Positions 16,272 to 24,806 of a stretch of DNA of 64,000 nt are shown piece after piece. The position numbers were made by a program, and so were the translations under genes. The notes beneath the pieces are model-generated. The model was not told where the DNA came from. It made no database searches and saw only the letters and a list, made by a program, of their open reading frames with translations. The number at the start of each line of letters is the position of its first letter. Position 1 is the stretch's first letter. The stretch lies in assembly GCF_028994775.1 (NCBI RefSeq), contig NZ_JAJQMN010000019.1, positions 1-64,000 on the forward strand, in the 5' to 3' direction. The stretch comes from Promicromonospora iranensis. Its GTDB lineage: Bacteria; Actinomycetota; Actinomycetes; Actinomycetales; Cellulomonadaceae.

Positions 16272-17417
16272 TCACAGCTGGTGCCCCAGCTTGTACTCGC
16301 CCTGCTTCCACGAGGGCAGATCGTCCGCGTCGTCCTCCGGGCGGGTGTACGAGAACCCGTCGGCGCCGATGGTCACGGCCATCTCGGAGGTGTCGGTGCG
16401 GGCGGCGACCGGCTGCGGGTTGCCGTCCAGGTCCAGGACGAGCGACGCCTCCGTGTACCAGGACGGCACCACCGGGTTGCCCCACCAGTCGCGACGCTGG
16501 TTGTCGTGCACGTCCCAGGTCACCACCGGGTTGTCGGGGTCGCCCGTGTAGTAGTCCTGCGTGTAGATCTCCACGCGGTGCCCGTCCGGGTCGCGCAGGT
16601 AGAGGTAGAAGGCGTTGGACACGCCGTGCCTGCCCGGGCCGCGCTCGATGTGGTCGGACAGCCGCAGCGCGCCGAGCTTGTCGCAGATCGCGATGATGTT
16701 GTGCTTCTCGTGCGTGGCGAACGCGACGTGGTGCATGCGTGGGCCGTCGCCGCCCGTCATCGCCGTGTCGTGCACCGTGGGTTTGCGCCGCATCCACGCG
16801 GCGTACGTCGTGCCCTCGGCGTCCTGGATGTCCTCGGTGACGCGGAACCCGAGGTCCTCCATGAACTTCACGGCGCGCGGCACGTCCGGTGTCACCTGGT
16901 TGAAGTGGTCCAGGCGTACGAGCGCGCCCGGGGTGTGCAGGTCGTACCGCCACGCGAGGCGCTCGACGTGGTCGACGTCGTAGAAGAACTCGTACGGGAA
17001 GCCGAGCGGGTCCGTGACCCGCACCGAGTCGCCGATACCCCGCGTGAAGCCCTCCGCGCGCCGCTCGACGCGGCAGCCGAGCTCCGTGTAGAAGGCGACT
17101 GCCCGGTCCAGCTCCTCGGGGCTGCGTACCCGGTAGGAGAAGGCGGCGACGGCGGCCACCGACCCCTTGCGCAGCACCAGGTTGTGGTGGATGAACTCCT
17201 CGAGGCTGCGCAGGTAGACGGCGTCCTCGTCCTCCTCCGTGACGACCAGGCCGAGCACGTCGACGTAGAAGTTCCGCGAGGCGGCAAGGTCGGTGACCAC
17301 CAGCTCCATGTACGCGCACCGCAGGATGTCCGGCGGGGGCGCCAGGGGCGTGGGGATCGGGTCCGCGGCGATGATCGGCGCGTCGCTGGTGACGACGGGT
17401 CCGGCCGTGTCGGTCAT
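16272..17417 (-). CDS. hpaD: 3,4-dihydroxyphenylacetate 2,3-dioxygenase (extradiol type I)
   Basis: The 381-residue two-domain vicinal-oxygen-chelate enzyme carries the iron or manganese ligands in VRLDHFNQVTPDV (His), GPRMHHVAFATHEKHN (His) and GHRVEIYTQDYY (Glu). These fit the homoprotocatechuate 2,3-dioxygenase subgroup. It opens the ring of 3,4-dihydroxyphenylacetate next to the hydroxyls to give 5-carboxymethyl-2-hydroxymuconate semialdehyde. ATG 17417 follows at once on the stop of the dehydrogenase gene (TGAAGATG). The first 30 residues before ILRCAYMELVVTD are a proline-rich extension. Confidence 0.92.
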   Translation of the reverse strand: MTDTAGPVVTSDAPIIAADPIPTPLAPPPDILRCAYMELVVTDLAASRNFYVDVLGLVVTEEDEDAVYLRSLEEFIHHNLVLRKGSVAAVAAFSYRVRSPEELDRAVAFYTELGCRVERRAEGFTRGIGDSVRVTDPLGFPYEFFYDVDHVERLAWRYDLHTPGALVRLDHFNQVTPDVPRAVKFMEDLGFRVTEDIQDAEGTTYAAWMRRKPTVHDTAMTGGDGPRMHHVAFATHEKHNIIAICDKLGALRLSDHIERGPGRHGVSNAFYLYLRDPDGHRVEIYTQDYYTGDPDNPVVTWDVHDNQRRDWWGNPVVPSWYTEASLVLDLDGNPQPVAARTDTSEMAVTIGADGFSYTRPEDDADDLPSWKQGEYKLGHQL

Positions 17418-17419
17418 CT

Positions 17420-18979
17420 TCAGGCCCCCTTGCCGAAAGTTTGCTTGCCGAAAGTCGGGTTGTGCACCGTGCCGAGCGTGATGTGCACGGCCTGCTGGTC
17501 GGTGTAGAAGTCGATGGAGCGGTAGCCGCCCTCGTGCCCGAGACCCGAGGCCTTGACCCCGCCGAACGGCGTGCGCAGGTCGCGCACGTTGTTCGAGTTG
17601 AGCCAGACCATGCCCGCCTCGATCCCCTGCGAGAAGTTGTGCGCCCGCTTCAGGTCGTTGGTCCACACGTAGGCGGCCAGCCCGTACCTGACCCCGTTGG
17701 CCAGGGCGAGCGCCTCCTCCTCCGTGTCAAACGGCGTGATCGCCACGACAGGGCCGAAGATCTCCTCCTGGAAGATCCGGGCCGACGGCGGCACGTCCGC
17801 GAAGACGGTCGGCTGCACGTAGTTGCCGGTCGCCAGGCCCTCCGGGCGCCCGCCGCCGGCCACGAGCCGGCCCTCCGTCCTGCCGATCTCGATGTAGGAG
17901 ACGACCTTGTCGTAGTGCTCGGGGTGCACCAGCGCGCCGACCTCGGTCCGCGGGTCCTGCGGGTCTCCGACCACCACGCGCTTCGCCTGCTCGGCGTAGC
18001 GCTCGACGAACTCGTCGTAGACCGCCCGCTCGACGAGGATGCGGCTGCCCGCGGTGCAGCGCTCACCGTTGAGCGAGAAGACACCGAAGATGGTCGCGTC
18101 GATGGCGGCGTCCAGGTCGGCGTCGGCGAAGACGACGGCCGGCGACTTGCCGCCCAGCTCCATCGAGAGGCCCTTGAGGTACGGGGCGGCGTTGGCGAAG
18201 ATGAGCTGACCGGTGCTGCTCTCCCCCGTGAAGGAGATGAGCGGCACGTCCGGATGCTTGACCAGCGCGTCGCCCGCCTCCTCGCCGAGGCCGTTGACCA
18301 GGTTGAACACACCGGCGGGCAGCCCCGCCTCCTCGAAGATGCCCGCCCACAGCGACGCCGACAGGGGCGTGAACTCCGCGGGCTTGAGCACCACGGTGTT
18401 ACCCGTCGCGAGCGCCGGGCCGAGCTTCCAGGACTCGAGCATGAACGGCGTGTTCCAGGGCGTGATGAGGCCGGCGACGCCGATCGGCTTGCGGTTGACG
18501 TAGTTGATCTGGCGCCCGGGGACCTTGAAGGTGTCGTCCGCCTGCGCCACGACCAGGTCGGCGAAGAACCGGAAGTTCTCGGCGGCCCGGCGCGCCTGGC
18601 CCAGCGCCTGTGTGATCGGCAGGCCGGAGTCGAAGCTCTCCAGCTCGGCAAGCCGCGCGTCGCGGGACTCGACGATGTCCGCGACCCGGTGCAGGATCCG
18701 GGAGCGCTCGCGCGGGAGCATCCTGGGCCAGGGCCCGTTCAGGAACGCGTCACGCGCCGCGGCGACCGCGAGGTCGACGTCCGCCTGCTTGCCCGCGGCC
18801 GCCCGGAGATAGACGTCGTTGGTCACCGGTTCGAGCACGTCGAACGTGTCGCCGTCGGCCGAGTCGACGAACTTTCCGCCGATGTAGTGCTGGATGCGGT
18901 CCGGCAGGTCCGCCGGCACGTGGCGCGGCGCCTGGTTGGTCCCCTGGTTGATCTCCTGGTTGGTCGTCTCGTCGGTCAC
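17420..18979 (-). CDS. hpaE: 5-carboxymethyl-2-hydroxymuconate semialdehyde dehydrogenase
   Basis: The 519-residue aldehyde dehydrogenase has the NAD-site LITPWNTPFMLE, catalytic Glu in MELGGKSPAV and catalytic Cys in NGERCTAGSR. Sequence and position in the operon point to HpaE, which oxidises the ring-cleavage semialdehyde. GTG 18979 overlaps the GntR stop by GTGA. Two tails are unusual: an N-terminal TNQEINQGTNQAP repeat and a C-terminal NPTFGKQTFGKGA in which TTGCCGAAAGT is duplicated on the DNA. Confidence 0.92.
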   Translation of the reverse strand: MTDETTNQEINQGTNQAPRHVPADLPDRIQHYIGGKFVDSADGDTFDVLEPVTNDVYLRAAAGKQADVDLAVAAARDAFLNGPWPRMLPRERSRILHRVADIVESRDARLAELESFDSGLPITQALGQARRAAENFRFFADLVVAQADDTFKVPGRQINYVNRKPIGVAGLITPWNTPFMLESWKLGPALATGNTVVLKPAEFTPLSASLWAGIFEEAGLPAGVFNLVNGLGEEAGDALVKHPDVPLISFTGESSTGQLIFANAAPYLKGLSMELGGKSPAVVFADADLDAAIDATIFGVFSLNGERCTAGSRILVERAVYDEFVERYAEQAKRVVVGDPQDPRTEVGALVHPEHYDKVVSYIEIGRTEGRLVAGGGRPEGLATGNYVQPTVFADVPPSARIFQEEIFGPVVAITPFDTEEEALALANGVRYGLAAYVWTNDLKRAHNFSQGIEAGMVWLNSNNVRDLRTPFGGVKASGLGHEGGYRSIDFYTDQQAVHITLGTVHNPTFGKQTFGKGA

Positions 18980-19707
18980 GGTGTCTCCCTGAGTGGTGTC
19001 GGGCGGGGCGCTGCCCTGTCGGCGCGAGCGTCCAGGAAGGCCTGCATGGTCGCCCAGCGGTGGTTGCGCGCGGCGATCTCGATCTCGAGCGGGTCGGCCC
19101 CGCCGGCGATCAGGTCGAGGATGTGGGCGTGCTCGGCCACGGAGTCCCTGGCCCGTCCGGGGACGAACGCGAAGGTGGAGTCCCGCAGCCCGGAGAGCTG
19201 GGCCCAGCCACGGTGGACCATGTCGAGCAGCAGCTTGTTGGGGCAGGACTCGAACAGCACCGAGTGGAACTGCCGGTTGAGGGCGGTGAACGCGTGCGGG
19301 TCGAAGTGGTCGAGCACCGCACGCAGGTGGTCGTTGACCTCCGTCGCACGCTGGAGGTCGGCCGCGGAGATGGCGGGCGCCGAGAGGCCGGTGGCGGCCC
19401 CCTCGACGACGCCGAGGGCCTGCATGGCGTCGACGTACCCGTGCTCGTCGACCATGGCGACCCGCGCTCCGACGTTGCGCTCGTAGGTCACAAGGCCCTC
19501 GGCCTCCAGGCGGCGGATCGCCTCGCGCACCGGCACGACACTCATCGCCAGCTCGTCCGCGATGCTCTGCAGCACGAGGCGGTAGCCCGGGCTGAGCTCG
19601 TGACGTGCTATGCCGTCGCGCAGGTAGTCGTACGCGAGCTGCGACTTGCTGAGCGCGCCGGCGAACGCGGTCTCGACGGCCGACGCCGTCGCGTCTCCGC
19701 TCGTCAT
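18976..19707 (-). CDS. GntR-family regulator (FadR/FCD type) inside the homoprotocatechuate operon
   Basis: The 243-residue protein has an N-terminal winged helix (AYDYLRDGIARHELSPGYRL, then SVVPVREAIRRLEAEGLV) and an FCD ligand domain whose metal-binding His residues appear in NRQFHSVLFESC, AEHAHILDLI and ARNHRWATM. Its ATG overlaps the upstream fusion gene by ATGA and its stop overlaps hpaE by GTGA. It is thus made together with the enzymes it probably controls, with a pathway intermediate as effector (inference). Confidence 0.9.
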   Translation of the reverse strand: MTSGDATASAVETAFAGALSKSQLAYDYLRDGIARHELSPGYRLVLQSIADELAMSVVPVREAIRRLEAEGLVTYERNVGARVAMVDEHGYVDAMQALGVVEGAATGLSAPAISAADLQRATEVNDHLRAVLDHFDPHAFTALNRQFHSVLFESCPNKLLLDMVHRGWAQLSGLRDSTFAFVPGRARDSVAEHAHILDLIAGGADPLEIEIAARNHRWATMQAFLDARADRAAPRPTPLRETP

Positions 19708-21281
19708 CGCGACTCCCCCGAAGCCTGGGGCTGCTGGGGCTGCTTGGGCTGCTTGGCCTCCTGGGACCGCTGGGCCTCGTACCGTGCGCGCCACTCGGCG
19801 TTCGGGGGAAACAGCCCGTCGACCGGATGGCCGGCGGCCACCTGCTGGGCCACCCAGGCGTCCTGCTCCTCCTGGGCGATCGTCGCCTCGGCGACCTCCT
19901 CGGCCAGACGCAGTGGCAGGACGACGACGCCGTCCGCGTCGCCCACCACGACGTCGCCGGGCAGCACCGTCGCGCCGCCGCAGGCGACCGCGACGTCCGT
20001 GTCCCACGGCACGTGCCGGCGGCCGAGCACCGCCGGGTGCGGACCGCCCGAGAAGACCGGGAGACCCGTCGCGGCCACGGCCTCGAAGTCGCGCACGCCG
20101 CCGTCCGTGACCACGCCGGCCGCACCGCGCACCTGTGCGCGCAGGGCGAGGACGTCGCCGAGGGTCGCCGAGCCCGTCTCGCCGCGCGCCTCGATCACGA
20201 TGACCTCACCGGCGCCGACGGTGTCGAACATCCGCTTCTGCGCGTTGTAGCCGCCACCGTGCGCGGCGAACAGGTCCTCCCGGTTGGGCACGAAGCGCAG
20301 CGTCCGCGCCCGGCCGACGATCGTCGCGCCCGGCACGTTCGGGCGCACACCCTCGATGATCACGTTGTTCAGGCCGCGCTTGCGCAGCTGGGCGGAGAGG
20401 CCGGCGACCGGCGCGCGCCGCAGCTTGTCCGCGAGCTCGTCGGTGAGCGCGAACGGCTCCGGCTCGGCACCCGGATCGGGCTCCGGCGGCAGTCCCGCCG
20501 CCGCACGGCTCCCCCAGGCCTCGGCACGCTGGGTGTCGTCGACCTTCGGCCCGGCCCCGACGTCGGAGAACGGCACCTCGCCCTGCACCACCGTCGTCTC
20601 CAGGCGGCCCGACGTCGGTGCGCCCGGCGCCGTCGGGGCGTCCACCTCGACCTCGACGACGTCGCCCGGCGCCACGACGCTCGACCCGGCGGGCGTGCCG
20701 GTGAGGATGACGTCACCCGTCTCGAGCGTGAGGTGCTGGGACAGGTCGGCCACGATCTGCGCGAACGGGAACAGCAGCGCGTCGTCGCCGGTGGTGTCCT
20801 CCTGCACGAGCTCCCCGTTGACCCACGTGCGCACGCGCAGCGCGGCCGGGTCGACCGCGCGGGCGTCGATGAGCGCCGGACCGACCGGCGTGTAGCCGTC
20901 ACGCCCCTTGGAGCGCACGTTCGAGCCCTTGTCGGCCCAGCGCAGGTCGTAGACGCCGAGATCGTTGGCGGCGGTCACGGCCGCGACGTGCTCCCAAGCC
21001 TCCTCCACGGACACGTGCCGGGCCGGGTCGCCGATGACGAGGGCGACCTCCCCCTCGAACGCGAGCAGTTCCGTACCGGCCGGCCGCTCGACCACACCGC
21101 CGGTGGCGCCGAGCGAGCTCGTCGGCTTGAGGAAGTACGACGGCGCGGCGGGCCGCCGCCCCCGCTGGTCGGCGCGCGAGAGGTAGGCGAGATGGACGGC
21201 GACGATCTTGCCCGGCCGCTGTGCGAGCGGCCCGTCGACCGACGGCGTGGACGCCGTCGAGGCCTGCGCTTCGGTACCCAT
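19704..21281 (-). CDS. FAH-RraA fusion protein, probable HpaG-type isomerase/decarboxylase
   Basis: A 525-residue two-domain protein. Residues about 20-260 are a fumarylacetoacetate-hydrolase domain with metal-site pattern FEGEVALVIG, AANDLGVYDLRW, KGRDGYTPVGP and GDVILTGTPAG. Residues about 295-480 are an RraA/HMG-aldolase-like domain with GAGEVIVIEARGETGSATLG and the pyruvate/Mg-binding DGGVRDFEAVAATGLPV. Classical HpaG is two FAH halves (isomerase and OPET decarboxylase); here one half is replaced by RraA. RraA-like aldolases are known to decarboxylate oxaloacetate, so the domain could do the decarboxylation (inference). The C-terminus is a KQPKQPQQPQ repeat. ATG 21281 has AAGGGAG upstream and is the first gene of the operon. 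Confidence 0.82.
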   Translation of the reverse strand: MGTEAQASTASTPSVDGPLAQRPGKIVAVHLAYLSRADQRGRRPAAPSYFLKPTSSLGATGGVVERPAGTELLAFEGEVALVIGDPARHVSVEEAWEHVAAVTAANDLGVYDLRWADKGSNVRSKGRDGYTPVGPALIDARAVDPAALRVRTWVNGELVQEDTTGDDALLFPFAQIVADLSQHLTLETGDVILTGTPAGSSVVAPGDVVEVEVDAPTAPGAPTSGRLETTVVQGEVPFSDVGAGPKVDDTQRAEAWGSRAAAGLPPEPDPGAEPEPFALTDELADKLRRAPVAGLSAQLRKRGLNNVIIEGVRPNVPGATIVGRARTLRFVPNREDLFAAHGGGYNAQKRMFDTVGAGEVIVIEARGETGSATLGDVLALRAQVRGAAGVVTDGGVRDFEAVAATGLPVFSGGPHPAVLGRRHVPWDTDVAVACGGATVLPGDVVVGDADGVVVLPLRLAEEVAEATIAQEEQDAWVAQQVAAGHPVDGLFPPNAEWRARYEAQRSQEAKQPKQPQQPQASGESR

Positions 21282-21353
21282 GAGCTCCCTTGCCCGTCGT
21301 CTTGCCCGTCGTTCCGCGCCGGTCGTCCCGTGCTCCGGATGACCCCTGGCGCT

Positions 21354-21376
21354 TTGTATCTCAAATCGTATATGGT
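21354..21376. promoter_or_regulatory. AT-rich control region between the two homoprotocatechuate gene sets
   Basis: A 23-base AT-rich island with TTGTAT and TATATGGT lies between the divergent fusion gene and importer. Such an island in this GC-rich DNA marks the likely promoters and GntR site, although no clean palindrome was found. The rest of 21282-21465 shows no gene. Confidence 0.35.
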
Positions 21377-21465
21377 CCAGGAGTACCCGGCAAGGCCGCC
21401 CCGGCCGAGCCCACCACGACCGGCCCGCCAACGACGGCGGGCCCGGATGACGAGGGAGTCATGCG

Positions 21466-22845
21466 ATGTCACGCCCAGCCCCGGACGGCCCCGCAGCGGC
21501 CGGAGCCTCGGATCCGCGCGAGCGCCGCCGCGTCGTCCTCGCGACCATCGTCGGCACGACGGTCGAGTGGTACGACTTCTTCATCTACGCCTCAGCGGCC
21601 GGGCTCGTCTTCGGCCAGCTGTTCTTCGAGCCCGCCGGGTCGAGCCTCGGCACCCTCCTGGCGTTCGGCTCGGTGGGCGTCAGCTTCCTGTTCCGGCCGC
21701 TCGGCGCGTTCGTCGCCGGGCATCTCGGCGACAAGTACGGCCGGCGCGTGGTGCTCGTCCTGACCCTGGTCCTCATGGGGGCTGCCACCGCGCTCATCGG
21801 CCTGCTGCCGACCTACGCCCAGATCGGCGTCGCCGCGCCGGTCCTGCTCGTGCTGCTGCGGATCCTGCAGGGCATCTCGGCGGGCGGCGAGTGGGGCGGG
21901 GCGGTCCTCATGGCCTGCGAGCACGCACCCGTCGCGCGGCGCGGCCTGTTCGGGGCATCGCCCCAGATCGGCGTCCCGCTCGGCCTGCTGCTCGCGTCCG
22001 GGGTGCTGGGCATCATGAACGCCGTGGCGCCCGGCGAGGCGTTCCTCACCTGGGGCTGGCGCGTCCCGTTCCTGCTGAGCGTCGTGCTCATCGGCATCGG
22101 GTACTGGGTGCGCCGCAGCGTCGAGGAGAGCCCGGTGTACGTCGAGATCGCCCAGCGCGCGGAGACCACCCGGCAGCCGCTGCTCCAGCTCTTCCGCAAG
22201 CACACGCCCCTGGTGATCGTCGCCGCCCTCGTCTTCGCCGGCAACAACGCTGTCGGCTACATGACCACCGGCGGCTACATCCAGCGCTACGCGTCCGACC
22301 CGGCGGGGCCGGTCGGGCTCGACCGCGGAGCGGTGCTCTGGGCGGTGACAGCGTCCGCCGTCGTCTGGCTCGTCTCCACCTGGTTCGCGGGTGCCGTGTC
22401 CGACCGACTCGGCCGCCGCACCACGTACGCGATCGGCTTCGTGGTGCAGCTGGCCGGCGTGCTGGCCCTGTTCCCCCTGGTCAACGGCGGGACGTTCGGC
22501 TCGTTGCTGCTCGGCCTGGTCTTCCTGTCCGTCGGCCTCGGCCTCACCTACGGGCCGCAGGCGGCGCTCTACGCCGAGTTGTTCCCCGCGTCGATCCGGT
22601 TCTCCGGCGTCTCGATCTCCTACGCGATCGGGTCGATCCTCGGCGGTGCGTTCGCACCGACGATCGCCACGGCGCTGGTCCAGGCGACGGGCACGACGGC
22701 GGCGGTCACCATGTATCTGGCGGGTATGACCGTGATCGGCCTCGCGGCGACCCTGATGCTGCGCGACCGCACGGGCATACCGCTCGGGCCCGACCACGAG
22801 GAGCTGCAGGCCGCCAGCCCGATCTACGGCCTCGCCAAGGCCTGA
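21466..22845 (+). CDS. MHS-family (metabolite:H+ symporter) MFS importer
   Basis: The 459-residue protein has twelve helices and the MHS hallmarks: ATIVGTTVEWYDFFIYASA, FRPLGAFVAGHLGDKYGRR and LLRILQGISAGGEWGGAVLM. This family imports organic acids such as shikimate, dicarboxylates and aromatic acids with protons. It is the first gene of a set divergent from the ring-cleavage operon, so uptake of a hydroxyphenylacetate-like substrate is a reasonable proposal. Confidence 0.88.
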   Translation: MSRPAPDGPAAAGASDPRERRRVVLATIVGTTVEWYDFFIYASAAGLVFGQLFFEPAGSSLGTLLAFGSVGVSFLFRPLGAFVAGHLGDKYGRRVVLVLTLVLMGAATALIGLLPTYAQIGVAAPVLLVLLRILQGISAGGEWGGAVLMACEHAPVARRGLFGASPQIGVPLGLLLASGVLGIMNAVAPGEAFLTWGWRVPFLLSVVLIGIGYWVRRSVEESPVYVEIAQRAETTRQPLLQLFRKHTPLVIVAALVFAGNNAVGYMTTGGYIQRYASDPAGPVGLDRGAVLWAVTASAVVWLVSTWFAGAVSDRLGRRTTYAIGFVVQLAGVLALFPLVNGGTFGSLLLGLVFLSVGLGLTYGPQAALYAELFPASIRFSGVSISYAIGSILGGAFAPTIATALVQATGTTAAVTMYLAGMTVIGLAATLMLRDRTGIPLGPDHEELQAASPIYGLAKA

Positions 22846-22877
22846 GCCCCGGGCACCACGAACAGAACGGGAGAACG

Positions 22878-24806
22878 ATGCAGTTCCACCATCACGGCTA
22901 CGTTTCCGGGGACCCGCGCGTCCAGCCGGCGGCGGGCTACGGACTCGAGCGGCCCGCCGAGCTGCCGGACGAGGTCGACGTGCTCATCGTCGGCAGCGGC
23001 CCGGCGGGCATGATCGCCGCCGCGCAGCTCGCGCAGTTCCCCGGCATCCGCACCCACGTCGTCGAGCGGCGGGCCGGGCGCCTCGAGATGGGCCAGGCGG
23101 ACGGCATCCAGGCGCGCAGCGTCGAGACGTTCCAGGCCTTCGGGTTCGCCGAGCGCATCACCGCCGAGGCCTACCGCATCACCGAGATGGCGTTCTGGAA
23201 GCCCGACCCCGCCGACCCGTCGAACATCGTGCGCGGCGCCGTGCCGCCGGACGACGCCCACGGGATCAGCGAGTTCCCGCACCTGATCGTCAACCAGGCC
23301 CGGGTGCTCGACTACTTCGCCGAGGTCGCGGCCACGGCGCCCGCCCGCGTGACCCCCGACTACGGTCTGGAGGTCGTGGGGCTCACCGTGGCCGACCACG
23401 GCACGCACCCGGTCACGGTGACGCTGCGCCACACGGCCGGACCGCACGAGGGCACCGAACGGACAGTGCGCGCCGGCTACGTCGTCGGGTCCGACGGTGC
23501 GCACAGCGCCGTCCGGCAGGCGATCGGCCGCAAGCCCGTGGGCGACCGGGCCAACCACGCCTGGGGCGTGATGGACGTGCTCGCCGTGACGGACTTCCCC
23601 GACGTGCGCACCAAGTGCGCCATCCAGTCCCACGACGGTGGGTCCATCCTGCTCATCCCCCGCGAGGGCGGGTTCCTGGCGCGCTGGTACGTCGACCTCG
23701 GCGAGGTGCCGCCGGACGACGGCGGCCGCATCCGCGCCACGTCGCTGGACGAGGTCATCGCGCGGGCGAACCGGATCATCCACCCCTACACCCTGGACGT
23801 GAAGGACGTGCCCTGGCACAGCGTGTACGAGGTGGGCCACCGGGTGACCGACGGGTTCGACGACGTCCCCGACGAGCTGGCCGGCACCCGCACGCCCCGC
23901 GTGTTCCTCACCGGCGACGCCTGCCACACGCACAGCGCCAAGGCAGGTCAGGGTATGAACGTGTCGATGCAGGACGGCTGGAACATCGCCTGGAAGCTGG
24001 CACACGTGCTCACGGGCCGGGCTCCGGAGTCGCTGCTGGCCACGTACTCGGCCGAACGGCAGGTCGTCGCCCAGGACCTCATCGACTTCGACCGGGAGTG
24101 GTCGCGCCTCATGGCCACGGCTCCCGAGGACCTGCCCGACCCGACGTACCTCGAGGACTTCTACGTCAAGACCGCCGAGTTCCCGTGCGGGTTCATGACG
24201 CAGTACCAGCCGTCGATGATCGTGTCCGAGCCGGCCCACCAGCACCTCGCCGCCGGCTTTCCGATCGGCAAGCGGTTCAAGTCGGCCCCGGTGGAGCGCG
24301 TCGCCGAGGGCAACCCCGCTCACCTCGGGCACCACGCCCGCGCCGACGGCCGGTGGCGCGTCTACGCGTTCGCCGACGCCGCCGCTCCGGGCGAGCCGTC
24401 GGCGCTGCGGGAGTGGGCGGAGTGGTTGGGCACCGCGCCGGGCTCCCCGCTGCTGCGGCACACCCCGGCGGGGACCGACCCGGACTCGGTGCTCGACGTC
24501 AAGGTCGTCTACCAGCAGGACCACTTCGGGGTCGAGTTCCCCGACGTCCCGGAGGTCTTCAAGCCGCGGGTCGGCCCGTTCGGGCTGGTGGACTACGAGA
24601 AGGTGTACGCGACCGACCCGGCGCAGGACATCTTCGACCTGCGCGGCGTCGACCGCGGCGGCGTGGTAGTCGTCGTGCGGCCCGACCAGTACGTTGCCGC
24701 TGTGCTCCCACTGAGCGCGAGGGACGAGCTCAGCGCGTTCTTCGCCGGGGCACTGCTGCCGCAGGACACCACGCGCACGAACCCGCGCACGAAGGAGAAC
24801 GTATGA
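22878..24806 (+). CDS. FAD-dependent aromatic monooxygenase (phenol 2-monooxygenase / 3-hydroxybenzoate 4-monooxygenase type)
   Basis: The 642-residue flavoprotein has the FAD motif VLIVGSGPAGMIAAAQLAQ, VVGSDGAHSAVRQAIG, and RVFLTGDACHTHSAKAGQGMN for the ribityl chain. A C-terminal thioredoxin-like dimerisation domain typical of phenol hydroxylases follows from about residue 455. Such enzymes add an ortho hydroxyl to phenols with NAD(P)H and O2. Beside homoprotocatechuate genes, it may convert 3- or 4-hydroxyphenylacetate to the catechol instead of the usual two-component HpaBC (inference). ATG 22878 follows GGGAGAACG; its stop overlaps the next gene by ATGA. Confidence 0.85.
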   Translation: MQFHHHGYVSGDPRVQPAAGYGLERPAELPDEVDVLIVGSGPAGMIAAAQLAQFPGIRTHVVERRAGRLEMGQADGIQARSVETFQAFGFAERITAEAYRITEMAFWKPDPADPSNIVRGAVPPDDAHGISEFPHLIVNQARVLDYFAEVAATAPARVTPDYGLEVVGLTVADHGTHPVTVTLRHTAGPHEGTERTVRAGYVVGSDGAHSAVRQAIGRKPVGDRANHAWGVMDVLAVTDFPDVRTKCAIQSHDGGSILLIPREGGFLARWYVDLGEVPPDDGGRIRATSLDEVIARANRIIHPYTLDVKDVPWHSVYEVGHRVTDGFDDVPDELAGTRTPRVFLTGDACHTHSAKAGQGMNVSMQDGWNIAWKLAHVLTGRAPESLLATYSAERQVVAQDLIDFDREWSRLMATAPEDLPDPTYLEDFYVKTAEFPCGFMTQYQPSMIVSEPAHQHLAAGFPIGKRFKSAPVERVAEGNPAHLGHHARADGRWRVYAFADAAAPGEPSALREWAEWLGTAPGSPLLRHTPAGTDPDSVLDVKVVYQQDHFGVEFPDVPEVFKPRVGPFGLVDYEKVYATDPAQDIFDLRGVDRGGVVVVVRPDQYVAAVLPLSARDELSAFFAGALLPQDTTRTNPRTKENV

